A DNA stretch of 64,000 nt from Pseudomonadota bacterium (lineage in GTDB: Bacteria > Pseudomonadota > Gammaproteobacteria > Steroidobacterales > Steroidobacteraceae). The position numbers and the translations under genes were made by a program. The notes beneath the pieces are model-generated. The model worked only from the letters and a program-made list of their open reading frames with translations. It was not told the DNA's origin and made no database searches. Of the stretch, positions 28,612 to 36,259 are shown in pieces. The DNA is taken from the NCBI GenBank assembly GCA_023391815.1, contig JAEWAF010000009.1, positions 54,224 through 118,223 on the forward strand, written 5' to 3'. The first letter of the stretch is position 1. Every line of letters begins with the position of its first letter.

Positions 28612-28750
28612 TATCACGTCGTGCGCGCGGTCAATGAGAGTACCGCGAACTTTCGCGGCATAAACGGCGTCCTCCCCGCGAGGACGCGGGTCCCCTCCAT
28701 TTATTCCACGGTCCCGCGGCCCTCCGATTGACCGCTATGCGCGCCGTGAT
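28612..28750 (+). ncRNA. Structured leader module R1 (long hairpin)
   Basis: About 139 nt folding on itself. Outer arms: GCGGTCAATGAGAG pairs with CTCCGATTGACCGC. Conserved middle: GGCATAAACGG opposite CCATTTATTCC with two fixed mismatches. Inner hairpin: CCCGCG, loop AGGA, CGCGGG. The outer arms differ between copies but still pair. A second small hairpin (CGGC/GCCG) and GGAGGG follow, then the next gene at 28801. Confidence 0.65.
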
Positions 28751-28800
28751 GGGTAGGTCGCGTCGGCAATACCGCCGGCACAGATCCGATGGAGGGTCTT

Positions 28801-29031
28801 ATGAGCATCGTGTCACGTGATGAAAAGCTGCAGGCGATCGCCGCGAATCTCAAAGTGCTACGTGCATTGCTGGCGAGATCAGCGAAGCTGAGCGCTGAGG
28901 CTTGCGTGCTCCTAGAAGCGGGAGAACTGAATGGAGCGATTGGTAACGTGCTCGGGCTGGAAGAAACGTTAAACGATGCCAAAGCGCTCTTTGGCACCGC
29001 ACTTTTGCTTCATCGGTTGAAAGTAGATTGA
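28801..29031 (+). CDS. Small helical protein of leader cassette 1
   Basis: 76 residues from the ATG at 28801, chosen because GGAGGG lies six bases upstream (an in-frame ATG at 28789 overlaps that ribosome site). Entirely helical: DEKLQAIAANLKVLRALLAR, then GELNGAIGNVLGLEETLNDA and KALFGTALLLHRLK. The C-terminal half is homologous to the protein of cassette 2 (29314). Unknown function. Placed in the predicted leading region, so it may be made early after transfer. Confidence 0.5.
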   Translation: MSIVSRDEKLQAIAANLKVLRALLARSAKLSAEACVLLEAGELNGAIGNVLGLEETLNDAKALFGTALLLHRLKVD

Positions 29032-29124
29032 TGAGTTTTCGAGGTGGTGGCAGATTCTCGCTGCTACCGCCTCGATTTTTCTACCTTCTCTTGAACAATC
29101 CGTGGATTGCCCACGCACTCGAAC

Positions 29125-29260
29125 TATCACGCCGTGCGTGCGGTCAAGGCAGAGGCCGCGGGCTTTCGCGGCATAAACGGCTCCTCCCGCGGGGCGCGGG
29201 TCCCCTCCATTTATTCCACGCTCCCGCGGCCTTTGCCTTGACCGCTGTGCGCGCCGCGAT
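29125..29260 (+). ncRNA. Structured leader module R2 (long hairpin)
   Basis: Same architecture as R1. Outer arms CGGTCAAGGCAGAGGCCGCG and CGCGGCCTTTGCCTTGACCG pair, with a sequence different from R1. Middle GGCATAAACGG and CCATTTATTCC are unchanged; inner hairpin CCCGCG/CGCGGG with loop GGG. Followed by CGGC-AATCTC-GCCG and AAGGAGAG before the ATG at 29314. Confidence 0.65.
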
Positions 29261-29313
29261 CTGAAGGATGCGTCGGCAATCTCGCCGGCGGCAAGTGAGA
29301 AGGAGAGCTTCGA

Positions 29314-29538
29314 ATGGACTACCTTGACGTTACAACTCGCGCCATCCACGTGAATATCGCAGCGATGCGCCGGTTCCCTTACGCTGTGTTGACTCAGAGT
29401 GACCCTGTTGGTTCTTTCTATCTGGACGGAAAGTGCAACAAAGCGAGGGCTGCAATGGCAGGTCTGGGAGCCATGCTTGATGAAGCTAAGTCCCTCCACG
29501 ACGCTGCCATCGCGCTAGATCGCATGCACAAGAGCTAG
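29314..29538 (+). CDS. Small helical protein of leader cassette 2
   Basis: 74 residues, ATG preceded by AAGGAGAG. The C-terminal half, GKCNKARAAMAGLGAMLDEA then KSLHDAAIALDRMHK, aligns without gaps to the end of the cassette 1 protein (GELNGA... LNDAKALFGTALLLHRLK). So cassettes 1 and 2 are diverged duplicates. The N-terminal 35 residues differ. No known family recognised. Confidence 0.5.
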   Translation: MDYLDVTTRAIHVNIAAMRRFPYAVLTQSDPVGSFYLDGKCNKARAAMAGLGAMLDEAKSLHDAAIALDRMHKS

Positions 29539-29634
29539 CGTCGCTCTATCGCGGCGGCGGTGCCAATGGCCGCCGCCTTCGTGATTTCTGCGCCAGACGT
29601 GAAAAGGGGCGGGACCACCGATGCGCCATCAGCC

Positions 29635-29773
29635 TATCACGTCGGGCTAGCCGTCAAGGGAGGCGCAGCGCGCTTTCGCGGCATAAACGGTTTCCTCCCC
29701 GCGGGGACGCGGGTCCCCTCCATTTATTCCACGTTCTCGCCGCCCCTCCCTTGACTGCTGCGCGCGACGTGAT
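29635..29773 (+). ncRNA. Structured leader module R3 (long hairpin)
   Basis: Outer arms GCCGTCAAGGGAGG and CCTCCCTTGACTGC pair. The core CTTTCGCGGCATAAACGG and CCCCTCCATTTATTCCACG is identical to the other copies. The following small hairpin is GCGGG-CACT-CCCGC, then AGAGGAG before the ATG at 29815. Confidence 0.65.
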
Positions 29774-29814
29774 GCCGCGAGCGCGGGCACTCCCGCCCCA
29801 GAGGAGATTTCGCA

Positions 29815-30027
29815 ATGGCTACGTTTACACCTCACTTCCCGAACGTCCATGTTCAACTCACCGGCAAAGATGGAAATGTGTTTGCGATCATTGGTCGCGT
29901 TAGCCGGGCGCTCCGGAACGGCGGAGCGACTCACGAGCAGGTGGAGGACTTCCTAAAGGAAGTGACGAGCGCCGGTTCTTACGACGAGGCTCTGGTCACT
30001 GTCATGCGGTGGGTGAACGTCTCATGA
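29815..30027 (+). CDS. Small conserved plasmid/phage-type protein of cassette 3
   Basis: 70 residues, ATG after AGAGGAGATTTCGCA. Reads FPNVHVQLTGKDGNVFAIIG, RVSRALRNGGATHEQVEDF and AGSYDEALVTVMRWVNVS. I recall close relatives as short hypothetical proteins on plasmids, ICEs and phages (pattern of DGNxFAIxGRV with C-terminal MRWVxV), so this is a widely shared mobile-element protein of unknown activity. Confidence 0.6.
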   Translation: MATFTPHFPNVHVQLTGKDGNVFAIIGRVSRALRNGGATHEQVEDFLKEVTSAGSYDEALVTVMRWVNVS

Positions 30028-30191
30028 GGGCCAGAGAACAATGAACGCAGCCGAGGAGGGCGCGGCCTTCCTCGGTAATTGCTTGTGACAAGTGCTCGAA
30101 CGATCGTGACGGACAACGAGACCAAGGTGAAATAAAGCGGGCAGCTCTGAGCAAGAGAGCAGAAGGTGCGTTTGCCTATGCCTGTCCAGCG

Positions 30192-30330
30192 TATCACGTC
30201 GTGCTCGCCGTCAAGCGAACCCCGGCTCGCTTTCGCGGCATAAACGGCTTCCACCCCGCGCAGACGCGGGTCCCCTCCATTTATTCCACGGTCCAGCCGC
30301 GTTTCGCTTGACGGCTGCGCGCGACGCGAT
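30192..30330 (+). ncRNA. Structured leader module R4 (long hairpin)
   Basis: Outer arms GCCGTCAAGCGAA and TTTCGCTTGACGGC pair; conserved core as in R1-R3. Then CATCGGC-AAACC-GCCGATG forms the second hairpin, and the ATG of a DNA methyltransferase follows at 30376. Confidence 0.65.
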
Positions 30331-30375
30331 CGGGGCCACGCATCGGCAAACCGCCGATGTCAATGGAGTCCCGCC

Positions 30376-31176
30376 ATGTTTCCAACAAATCAGATCCTGC
30401 AAGGTGACTGCACTCGGGTATTGCGCCAGCTTCCGGATGCATTTGTCGACCTCATCGTTACGGATCCACCTTACGGCGTGCGGTATCAGGATCGATTTGG
30501 CCGCACTGTCGCGAATGATGACGATCCGCGCCGTATCCTCGGCGCATTCACCGATCTTCATCGGGTGCTGAAGCCGGACAGTCTCTGCATATCGTTCTAC
30601 GGCTGGGGTCTCGTCGATGATTTCTTTCGTGCCTGGCGGAGCGCGGGGTTCAAGCCGGTAGGGCACATCGTCTGGGTAAAGGACTACGCCTCGCGCGAAC
30701 GTTTTCTACGCTATCGGCACGAATCGGCGTTCCTGCTCGCGAAGGGACGGCCGCGGCTTCCTCGCCAACCGCTTGATGACATCCAGCCCTGGGTGTACTC
30801 GGGCAACAATGACCATCCAACTCAGAAGGCGGTGCGGATCTTGACGCCGCTCATCGAGACCTTCACGGATCCTGGGCAGCTGGTGATGGATCCATTCGCG
30901 GGCTCCGGCAGCACGCTGGTCGCAGCGCTGATCAAGGGGCGGCGTTATCTGGGGATCGAGCTCGAAGAGAAATACTGCTCATTGATACGTGAGCGGCTCG
31001 CATATCTGGAACGCAACCCACCACAGCCGAGAAATCCGGTGGCGAGTGTCGCCGCTACTAATACCGGAGCACCCGCATCGGTGGAGTTGGGGAACCTGTT
31101 CCAGTGGCTCCGGGATCGTGACTATCATGATCTTGCCAGCACAGTGCGATCGGCGATGCAGCGTCACCTAGACTGA
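30376..31176 (+). CDS. DNA methyltransferase (N4/N6 amino type, beta order)
   Basis: 266 residues. Motif IV DPPYGV comes first (VDLIVTDPPYGVRYQDRF), and the SAM-binding motif I FAGSGSTLVAAL comes near residue 175, preceded by NDHPTQKAV. That order (catalytic before FxGxG) is the beta class of amino methyltransferases. Likely methylates element or host DNA to avoid restriction; no cognate restriction enzyme is adjacent. Placed behind a hairpin leader in the predicted leading region, a common site for anti-restriction genes. The last 45 residues are variable. Confidence 0.85.
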   Translation: MFPTNQILQGDCTRVLRQLPDAFVDLIVTDPPYGVRYQDRFGRTVANDDDPRRILGAFTDLHRVLKPDSLCISFYGWGLVDDFFRAWRSAGFKPVGHIVWVKDYASRERFLRYRHESAFLLAKGRPRLPRQPLDDIQPWVYSGNNDHPTQKAVRILTPLIETFTDPGQLVMDPFAGSGSTLVAALIKGRRYLGIELEEKYCSLIRERLAYLERNPPQPRNPVASVAATNTGAPASVELGNLFQWLRDRDYHDLASTVRSAMQRHLD

Positions 31177-31314
31177 TCGGGGTTGCAGATCGCGTGGTGC
31201 TCAGCGTTGCCATGCGATCTGCGTATCCAGCGATCGAGCCACCCGACCGCGGGAAACGTCTGATGAGACCCGATCTTCGGCTGCGGAGAGCCTGACTGGC
31301 TGCTTATTCAGCCT

Positions 31315-31410
31315 GCCACGCCGTACTCGCCGTCAATCGGAACACGGCGGGCTTCCGCGTCATAAATGGCCTCCTCCCCGCGAAGACGCCGGTCCCGTCC
31401 AGTCGCGGGA
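31315..31410 (+). ncRNA. Decayed leader module R5
   Basis: The left arm (CTCGCCGTCAATCGGAACA) and a mutated core (GCTTCCGCGTCATAAATGG) are present, but the right half beyond GGTCCCGTCC is lost, and no gene follows. It looks like the relic of a cassette whose gene was deleted. Confidence 0.5.
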
Positions 31411-31480
31411 TCCCTGGCTTTCACAAGCACGACCCATTGAAATCGGAATGACAAGCGAATCCTGCCTGCTTGTTCCAGCG

Positions 31481-31617
31481 TGCCACACCATACTCGCCGT
31501 CAACCGGAAGCCGACGAGCTTTCGCGGCATAAACGGCGCCTCCCCGCGAGGACGCGGGTCCCCTCCATTTATTCCACGATCCCGCCGGCTTCCGGCTGAC
31601 TGCTCCGTGTGGTGCGG
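31481..31617 (+). ncRNA. Structured leader module R6 (long hairpin)
   Basis: Outermost arms here are CACACCA and TGTGGTG instead of the CACG/CGTG of other copies, yet they still pair. Next arms CCGTCAACCGGAAGCCG and CGGCTTCCGGCTGACTG pair as well. Core unchanged. The small hairpin GCAGGCA-CTAC-TGCCTGC and AAAGGAG precede the ATG at 31664. Confidence 0.65.
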
Positions 31618-31663
31618 CGATCGACGCGAGCAGGCACTACTGCCTGCGTAAAGGAGATCGATT

Positions 31664-31993
31664 ATGAGTCGTCATTTTATCGACTGCGAGTTGCACTGCT
31701 CCGTGCGGGTCCGGTTGGGCTACGACCAATCGCAAAAGGAATTCTTCTTGGACGTCGAGCACATTGGCGCAATCGCCGAGCAGGGATACTCACGTTATCT
31801 ATACTCCTCAACACGCGACCTATTCGACCGTGCAGATGACCTAGAGTATTACGAGGAGCGCTTGGCAAAGTTGGGCCTTGTGGTGCCAAGAGAAATGTAT
31901 CAGGCCGTCCAGGATGACGCCGCTCAACGCGTTGGGGACCGCTGTGTTCAGTACTTCGCAGATGGGCGCAAGGTTGAGCCTGCGACGGACTGA
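31664..31993 (+). CDS. Small acidic protein of leader cassette 6
   Basis: 109 residues, with AAAGGAG upstream. Sequence starts SRHFIDCELHCSVRVRLGYD and continues DQSQKEFFLDVEHIG, then DDLEYYEERLAKLGL. Predicted soluble, mixed alpha/beta, with many D and E. No family recognised. Acidic small proteins in leading regions are often anti-restriction or DNA-mimic proteins; that reading here is only inference. Confidence 0.5.
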   Translation: MSRHFIDCELHCSVRVRLGYDQSQKEFFLDVEHIGAIAEQGYSRYLYSSTRDLFDRADDLEYYEERLAKLGLVVPREMYQAVQDDAAQRVGDRCVQYFADGRKVEPATD

Positions 31994-32354
31994 TCCTAGC
32001 TCGGGCGAGGGACACCCTCCTGCGGTACATCTTGCCGCAGGAGGGGCTCCGCATACACTTGCTGGACAAATTTGAAAGTGATGGGCGCCTGCCCGATGTT
32101 CTGAGGTGCGGAGAGCGCGAGTGGCGGTTGATTCGAGCTTGCGGCGCCCGCGCGCGAGACGATGCCATTCCATCCATTCTCGGACGCGATGCTCATCTTC
32201 CTGGCGCCTCCTCTTTGTCCAACTGAGGCCAGGTTTGGCGCTGCCGCGCGCGCTCGATTGACCCTGGCGGTACCAAAATTCATGCCAGCGCCCAAAGCGG
32301 CGCTGCTCCGCCACTTCGTGGTCATGAATTTTTCCGGTTCACGCACACCGGTTC

Positions 32355-32531
32355 TTGGATCGGTTGCTGAGCGTGCGCTTCGGTTCGTGGGCCGCGGGCG
32401 TCGGGGCCTGCGGAACGTTCACGCTCGACATCACTGCGGGAACGTTGATGCAGATACATCGTCTGCGAAATATCGACTATCTGACCGAGCGGCGGGTGGG
32501 CTTTGGCGAATGGACAGAGATTCCCTACTGA
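32355..32531 (+). CDS. Possible small orphan ORF
   Basis: The frame between 32355 (TTG) and 32531 reads LDRLLSVRFGSWAAGVGACG, TFTLDITAGTLMQIHRLRN and IDYLTERRVGFGEWTEIPY, which looks protein-like, and similarity of composition seems to continue in another frame (ARE GWRYTWGVDSHAG) beyond the stop. It may be a broken gene. The rest of 31994-32930 shows only short ORFs on both strands and is the area before oriT. Confidence 0.3.
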   Translation: MDRLLSVRFGSWAAGVGACGTFTLDITAGTLMQIHRLRNIDYLTERRVGFGEWTEIPY

Positions 32532-32930
32532 TCCAAGGGCGAGCGGGCTTAGCGACTCACCGGACTTTATCGCGAGAGTTGCTAGCAGCCACGGCGCGGG
32601 AGGGCTGGCGCTATACCTGGGGCGTTGACTCCCACGCCGGTGTTCCCGAGGAGATGAGTTGCTGACTTACGGGGCATCGTTTTCGGTGATGCACGCAGCT
32701 GTCGATCTACTTTAATGGGGCGACTAAGCAGCCGGGGCAGTCGAGCAGAAACAAGAAACTAGTTCTGGGCTTGTGTTCCTTAACTCTGACTGAGGAGGGG
32801 CTGACCGAAACGTGAACCGCCACAGTCCCCGCCCGCGCGAGAACATCAACATCAGCCGCCCCCGTGCACAACTTGCATGAAGAGACAGGGCGTGGCTCGC
32901 TCCTTGCACGAGACCGAAAATCGCATCCGC

Positions 32931-32960
32931 GAGTTTCGGCCTAATTTTCCGCGAAATGCA
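32931..32960 (+). promoter_or_regulatory. Element palindrome upstream of the mobilisation operon
   Basis: Arms AGTTTCG and GCGAAAT with the same 13-base spacing and ATTTTCCG centre as the sites upstream of virB2. Its right arm touches the candidate nic site, 40 bases before mobC. Confidence 0.55.
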
Positions 32961-32999
32961 GGATAGCCTGGCGGCGGCTAATGGGCCACATTTGTGGCC
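32940..32999 (-). other. Candidate oriT with IncP-like nic
   Basis: The minus strand at 32965-32958 reads TATCCTGC, matching the MOBP/IncP nic consensus YATCCTG|Y, so the cut would fall between 32959 and 32958. A perfect 16-bp palindrome (GGCCACA-TT-TGTGGCC, 32984-32999) ends exactly at the mobC ATG and could be the accessory-protein binding site and autoregulatory operator. The relaxase genes follow at once. The transferred strand would enter with the 28-33 kb region first. Confidence 0.55.
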
Positions 33000-33578
33000 A
33001 TGGAAAGGAAGCAATATCTCAAGACGCGAGTGCCGGAGAGCACGAAGGAACGCGTGCGTGTCGCAGCGGCGCGCGAGTATCTAACGGAGGCGACATGGTT
33101 CCGTCGCGTCGTAGAAGATGCCTTACGCAGGCAGGCGGCCGCATTTGCGGATGAGCCAAATCGTGGAGACACTGACGAGCGCCCTGCTCTAACAACGGGC
33201 GGGGCGGCCCGAGCCCGCATCTATATTAGGCTCAGTCATGATGATCGGATCATTCTTCGGGAACGGGCGACGGCAAGGGGAATGCCGGCGTCGACGTACG
33301 CAGCAGCGTTGCTTCGTGCTCACCTCCGAGGTTTGGCGCCGCTGCCGACCGCTGAACTGGCGGCGTTGAAACGAACTATTGCCGAGTTGGGTGCGGTCGC
33401 TCGAAACCTCAACCAGATTGCCGCAGCAACGAATCGGGGTGAGCGCGTGCCGGGACCATCAAGGGATGACTTGCGGGCGCTCGTCAGGATGTGCGAGGGG
33501 CTGCGCGACCACGTCAAGGGCTTACTAAGGGCGAATCAACAAAGCTGGACGGTGGGGCATGGCGACATGGAACGCTAG
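33000..33578 (+). CDS. mobC: MobC/NikA-like relaxosome accessory protein
   Basis: 192 residues. The N-terminus resembles a ribbon-helix-helix DNA binder (KTRVPESTKERVRVAAAREY); a second such segment follows at RIYIRLSHDDRIILRERA. The C-terminal part has the MobC signature AELAALKRTIAELGAVARNL, NQIAAATN. It should bind oriT and load the relaxase. ATG at 33000 directly follows a 16-bp palindrome, suggesting autoregulation; a GTG at 32994 lies inside it. Overlaps the relaxase gene by 20 bases. Confidence 0.8.
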   Translation: MERKQYLKTRVPESTKERVRVAAAREYLTEATWFRRVVEDALRRQAAAFADEPNRGDTDERPALTTGGAARARIYIRLSHDDRIILRERATARGMPASTYAAALLRAHLRGLAPLPTAELAALKRTIAELGAVARNLNQIAAATNRGERVPGPSRDDLRALVRMCEGLRDHVKGLLRANQQSWTVGHGDMER

Positions 33579-34560
33579 TGCGTTTTCCGGCAGGCCGCTC
33601 TTAGATCTGACGAGCTATGCCCGTCGTGGGCCGGGTCGGCGAGATCGGGTGCCGGCCGAGGAGGTTGCACTCATTGCCCGCACGGTGCGGCATGCGCCTG
33701 AGGTGATGGTTAAGGTGCTGACCCGAGGGTCGACCGATGTCGGCAGCGTGGTGAGGCATTTCGGTTATCTAGGGCGCTACGGTGAACTTGCCTTGGAGAC
33801 GGACGACGGTGACCAGTTGGCAGGTCGAGCCCTCGGAAAAGAAGTGGCGAACCGCTGGGACCTGGATCTGGGGGAGTACGGACGCAGCGCGGATGTCAGT
33901 GAGAACCGCGGCCGGCAACCGGCTCGGTTAGTTCACAAGCTAATGTTCTCGATGCCGGCGGGGACTCCTCCGCAGGCCGTACTCAAGGCGGCGCGGAACT
34001 TTCTGCGGGAGGAGTTCGGGCTGAAGCACCGCTACGCGCTCGTGCTCCACACGGATGAGCCTCATCCCCATGTGCATGCCGTTGTAAAGGCTGTCAGCGA
34101 GCAGGGAGTGCGGCTCCACATAAAGAAGGCGACGCTCCGATTCTGGCGTCACGAATTTGCTCGTCATCTTCGCGCACAGGGAGTCGAAGCGAATGCCACG
34201 GAGCGGAGTGTTCGGGGGCAGAGTCGAACGTCGCAGCCGGATCCCATCTATCGGACGGCGGAGCGGGGGTGTTCGTACCACGTCGCCGAACGTGCGCGGA
34301 AAGTTCTCCAAGAGCTTGCCGCAGGCGGCGTGGCTATCGAGGCGGCGCCCCAGCTTCGGAAGACAAGGTCGATGGTGGTGCGCGGATGGGAGGCCATCGC
34401 AGACGCCCTTCGCCGCGATGGTCGGCAGCAGTTGGCAGATGAGGTAGAACGATTTGCTGGTCGGATGCAGCCGGTCCGTACCGATAAAGAATGGTGGGCG
34501 CGGAAGTTCGTCGAAGCGGCGCGGCGATCCCCAGTCAGGGGCAGGACGATCACTCGTTGA
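33559..34560 (+). CDS. MOBP-type relaxase
   Basis: 333 residues. Catalytic signature of the MobP/VirD2 type: RYALVLHTDEPHPHVHAVVK near residues 155-175, giving the HxD...HxH metal triad. The upstream motif III/II region has VRHFGYLGRYGELAL and GRQPARLVHKLMFSMP. The N-terminal Tyr for DNA cutting is probably Y21 in LTSYARRGPG, though I cannot confirm it. It nicks oriT and pilots the strand into the VirD4/VirB channel. Shorter than many MOBP relaxases; the LPD7/TraI-tail parts usually fused to relaxases are encoded separately at 26.5-28.5 kb. Confidence 0.85.
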   Translation: MATWNASAFSGRPLLDLTSYARRGPGRRDRVPAEEVALIARTVRHAPEVMVKVLTRGSTDVGSVVRHFGYLGRYGELALETDDGDQLAGRALGKEVANRWDLDLGEYGRSADVSENRGRQPARLVHKLMFSMPAGTPPQAVLKAARNFLREEFGLKHRYALVLHTDEPHPHVHAVVKAVSEQGVRLHIKKATLRFWRHEFARHLRAQGVEANATERSVRGQSRTSQPDPIYRTAERGCSYHVAERARKVLQELAAGGVAIEAAPQLRKTRSMVVRGWEAIADALRRDGRQQLADEVERFAGRMQPVRTDKEWWARKFVEAARRSPVRGRTITR

Positions 34561-34594
34561 TAGAAACTAAACCAGTGCTGAGATGGCTGCTTTC

Positions 34595-34751
34595 GGCCGA
34601 GGCTGTGTGAAAACGCCAAACGAGATTCGCGGAGATGCGATGCTTTGAGTTTTCGGCCCGGAAAACAAAAAGTATTGAACGTACGGACCTCTGGCTCGCA
34701 GTGCATCGGAGGGCGGCCACCCCGAACAGGCGTTTTCACACAGCCTCGACC
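34595..34751. repeat. Miniature inverted-repeat element (MITE), copy 1
   Basis: About 157 bp with terminal inverted repeats GAGGCTGTGTGAAAACGCC and GGCGTTTTCACACAGCCTC, perfect over 19 bp, and no coding capacity. A second copy with nearly the same interior lies at 43943-44090. The ends resemble those of transposase-dependent IS elements, so it was probably moved in trans. Confidence 0.75.
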
Positions 34752-34839
34752 CAACGCGGACTCACAGAATGCAAGTTTGCAAACATGAGAGGCGGCAGTC
34801 TCCGTGAACGCATGAATGGCGACCCCATGCAGTTCTAGG

Positions 34840-34995
34840 TTATGTTTTCACGACATTCAGGTCGATGCCAAGACCTGGAAGAGCCCCCGATGGCGCGCAA
34901 GCGGCTTGTATGCACAGGTCGAAGACACGCGGTAACATTTTGGACGGAATGCCGATCCCGTGGTCGACGACCCGCAGTCCGACTTCACCTGGGAT
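34840..34995 (-). pseudogene. Histidine-kinase ATPase fragment
   Basis: Minus-strand reading gives EVGLRVVDHGIGIPSKMLP, RVFDLCIQAACAPSGALPG and LGIDLNVVKT then stop. This is the G1/F/G2-box part of a HATPase_c domain (DxGxGIP, RVFxLFxQ, GLGIGL). No N-terminus. It lies between the MITE and the defence operon, a scar of earlier rearrangement. Confidence 0.65.
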
Positions 34996-35067
34996 GCTGG
35001 TGTATGTCGCGGTATATGGGCCGCGTTGGCCGCTCCTGGTGCTCGCTCACGCCGTGTGGTTCCGATA

Positions 35068-36183
35068 TCACGATCCGAAGCGCGCCCGCAGCTCATCTTC
35101 AATCCTGCGTCGCTCAACACTCGGATCAAGTTCGTCCGGAACACGAATGCCCGCCTCCTGCAGCTGCTTTAGTTTTCCCCACGCCTCGTAGTCATGGAAG
35201 GGATTTAGCCCCATCACGTTGCCGAGGCTTTGATCCGCATGCCCCGCGGAACGCGCAATGGCCGCAAACATCGCGACGGATCGGTTCATGTCCCAATCGT
35301 TGACGAACAGAATGAGCGCGGCGAGCGCGAGTACACAGATCGGCGCGTTATAAGGTTTTGCTTTCGTCGTGCTTCGGATGGGCGCGTAGTTGTTCGATAT
35401 GAATAGCGCGAGTGCGAGACTCAGGTCGTACTCCTTGTGAAGGACCGTTGGATCGAATACGACTTCGCCTTGGTAGCGTCTCGCCAATGATTCTATGCGA
35501 TCACCAACATCGTGCATCCACAGCCGATTCTCCTGAATAACGCTCAGAACAGCTCGGTGCCGTTCGGCCAATATGCGTGCTGATTCTGCCGGCCAATCGA
35601 ACCCCGGCACCGAAGCGATATCGACTGTGAGGGATACTCCTCTGGGTATGGGGCCTACCGACAGAAAGCTCAGACGATGCAGCTTGTCGAGCCATTTCGG
35701 GATGCGAGGATCGAGCACGACTTGGAAGGAGGCTTGTGTCTTCTTTTGAAAGAACCACTCCCGCATATCGCGAATTGATTTCTGACTGAACATGCCCGTT
35801 TGAATACCGGTACAAACGAGCTCACGCACAGCTCGTGTCAGAGTCGAGTTCGCTGTTCCGAAGTTGACGAGATTTTCGGGCGTGGAGTTCGAGTCGTTCA
35901 ACGCGTAGTCGCACTGCGGGCGATGGCCTGGTGATACGAAGCGAAAGCACCGCTGACGGATGGCCTTGCGCGACGTGCGAGAAATGGCCTCCCTGACGAG
36001 GTCGGCGCCCGTTACGAAGCAGCACGGGCACTCAAGATCGGAGCGCAGAAACTCGCGCCAGGCTTCTGGCAACTCTGCGATATCAACCGGCGCTTGCACC
36101 CCATGTCGACGAGACACCGCGGCGAGGACTTGATCAACGTCAAGCTCCTTGGCCTCAGTCACTGAATACGCAGTCAAAGGCAT
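35068..36183 (-). CDS. Unknown protein with N-terminal Cys-rich finger, fourth gene of Pycsar-like operon
   Basis: About 371 residues from the ATG at 36183 (AAGAGA upstream; a TTG at 36219 is in frame). Near residue 45 it has LECPCCFVTGADLV followed by RCFRFVSPGHRPQCDYALN, a CxxC...HxxxC arrangement like the zinc finger at the start of CoiA-type proteins. The rest is helical (TLTRAVRELVCTG; SLALALFISNNYAPI) with a hydrophobic segment APICVLALAALILFV. No catalytic motif recognised. Lies 76 bp after the cNMP-TIR gene in the same direction, so it is probably part of that defence operon, perhaps an accessory effector. Confidence 0.55.
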   Translation of the reverse strand: MPLTAYSVTEAKELDVDQVLAAVSRRHGVQAPVDIAELPEAWREFLRSDLECPCCFVTGADLVREAISRTSRKAIRQRCFRFVSPGHRPQCDYALNDSNSTPENLVNFGTANSTLTRAVRELVCTGIQTGMFSQKSIRDMREWFFQKKTQASFQVVLDPRIPKWLDKLHRLSFLSVGPIPRGVSLTVDIASVPGFDWPAESARILAERHRAVLSVIQENRLWMHDVGDRIESLARRYQGEVVFDPTVLHKEYDLSLALALFISNNYAPIRSTTKAKPYNAPICVLALAALILFVNDWDMNRSVAMFAAIARSAGHADQSLGNVMGLNPFHDYEAWGKLKQLQEAGIRVPDELDPSVERRRIEDELRARFGS

Positions 36184-36259
36184 CGAGACATCTCTTACTT
36201 GTTTGAGCGCCGATTGCAAACAGCAGCTTGATCATCGATCCTGACCCACGGATTCAGAA

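Noticed and set aside
28969..30254. Minus-strand ORFs with a shared GINGGDPRP...VYAAKARG segment
   Set aside because: The shared peptide is only the antisense reading of the conserved hairpin core; the ORFs have no ribosome sites and unrelated flanks.
28612..31617. CRISPR-like array from the regularly repeated modules
   Set aside because: Repeats are ~137 nt long, palindromic, unevenly spaced and separated by genes; there are no short spacers and no cas genes.
32931..32960. Reading the element palindrome as a rho-independent terminator
   Set aside because: The stem is short, the 13-base spacer too long and there is no U-run; recurrence before operons fits an operator better.
34601..34838. 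ORFs inside the MITE copies as transposase fragments
   Set aside because: Both copies give the same short frames without any transposase motif; they are non-coding interiors.
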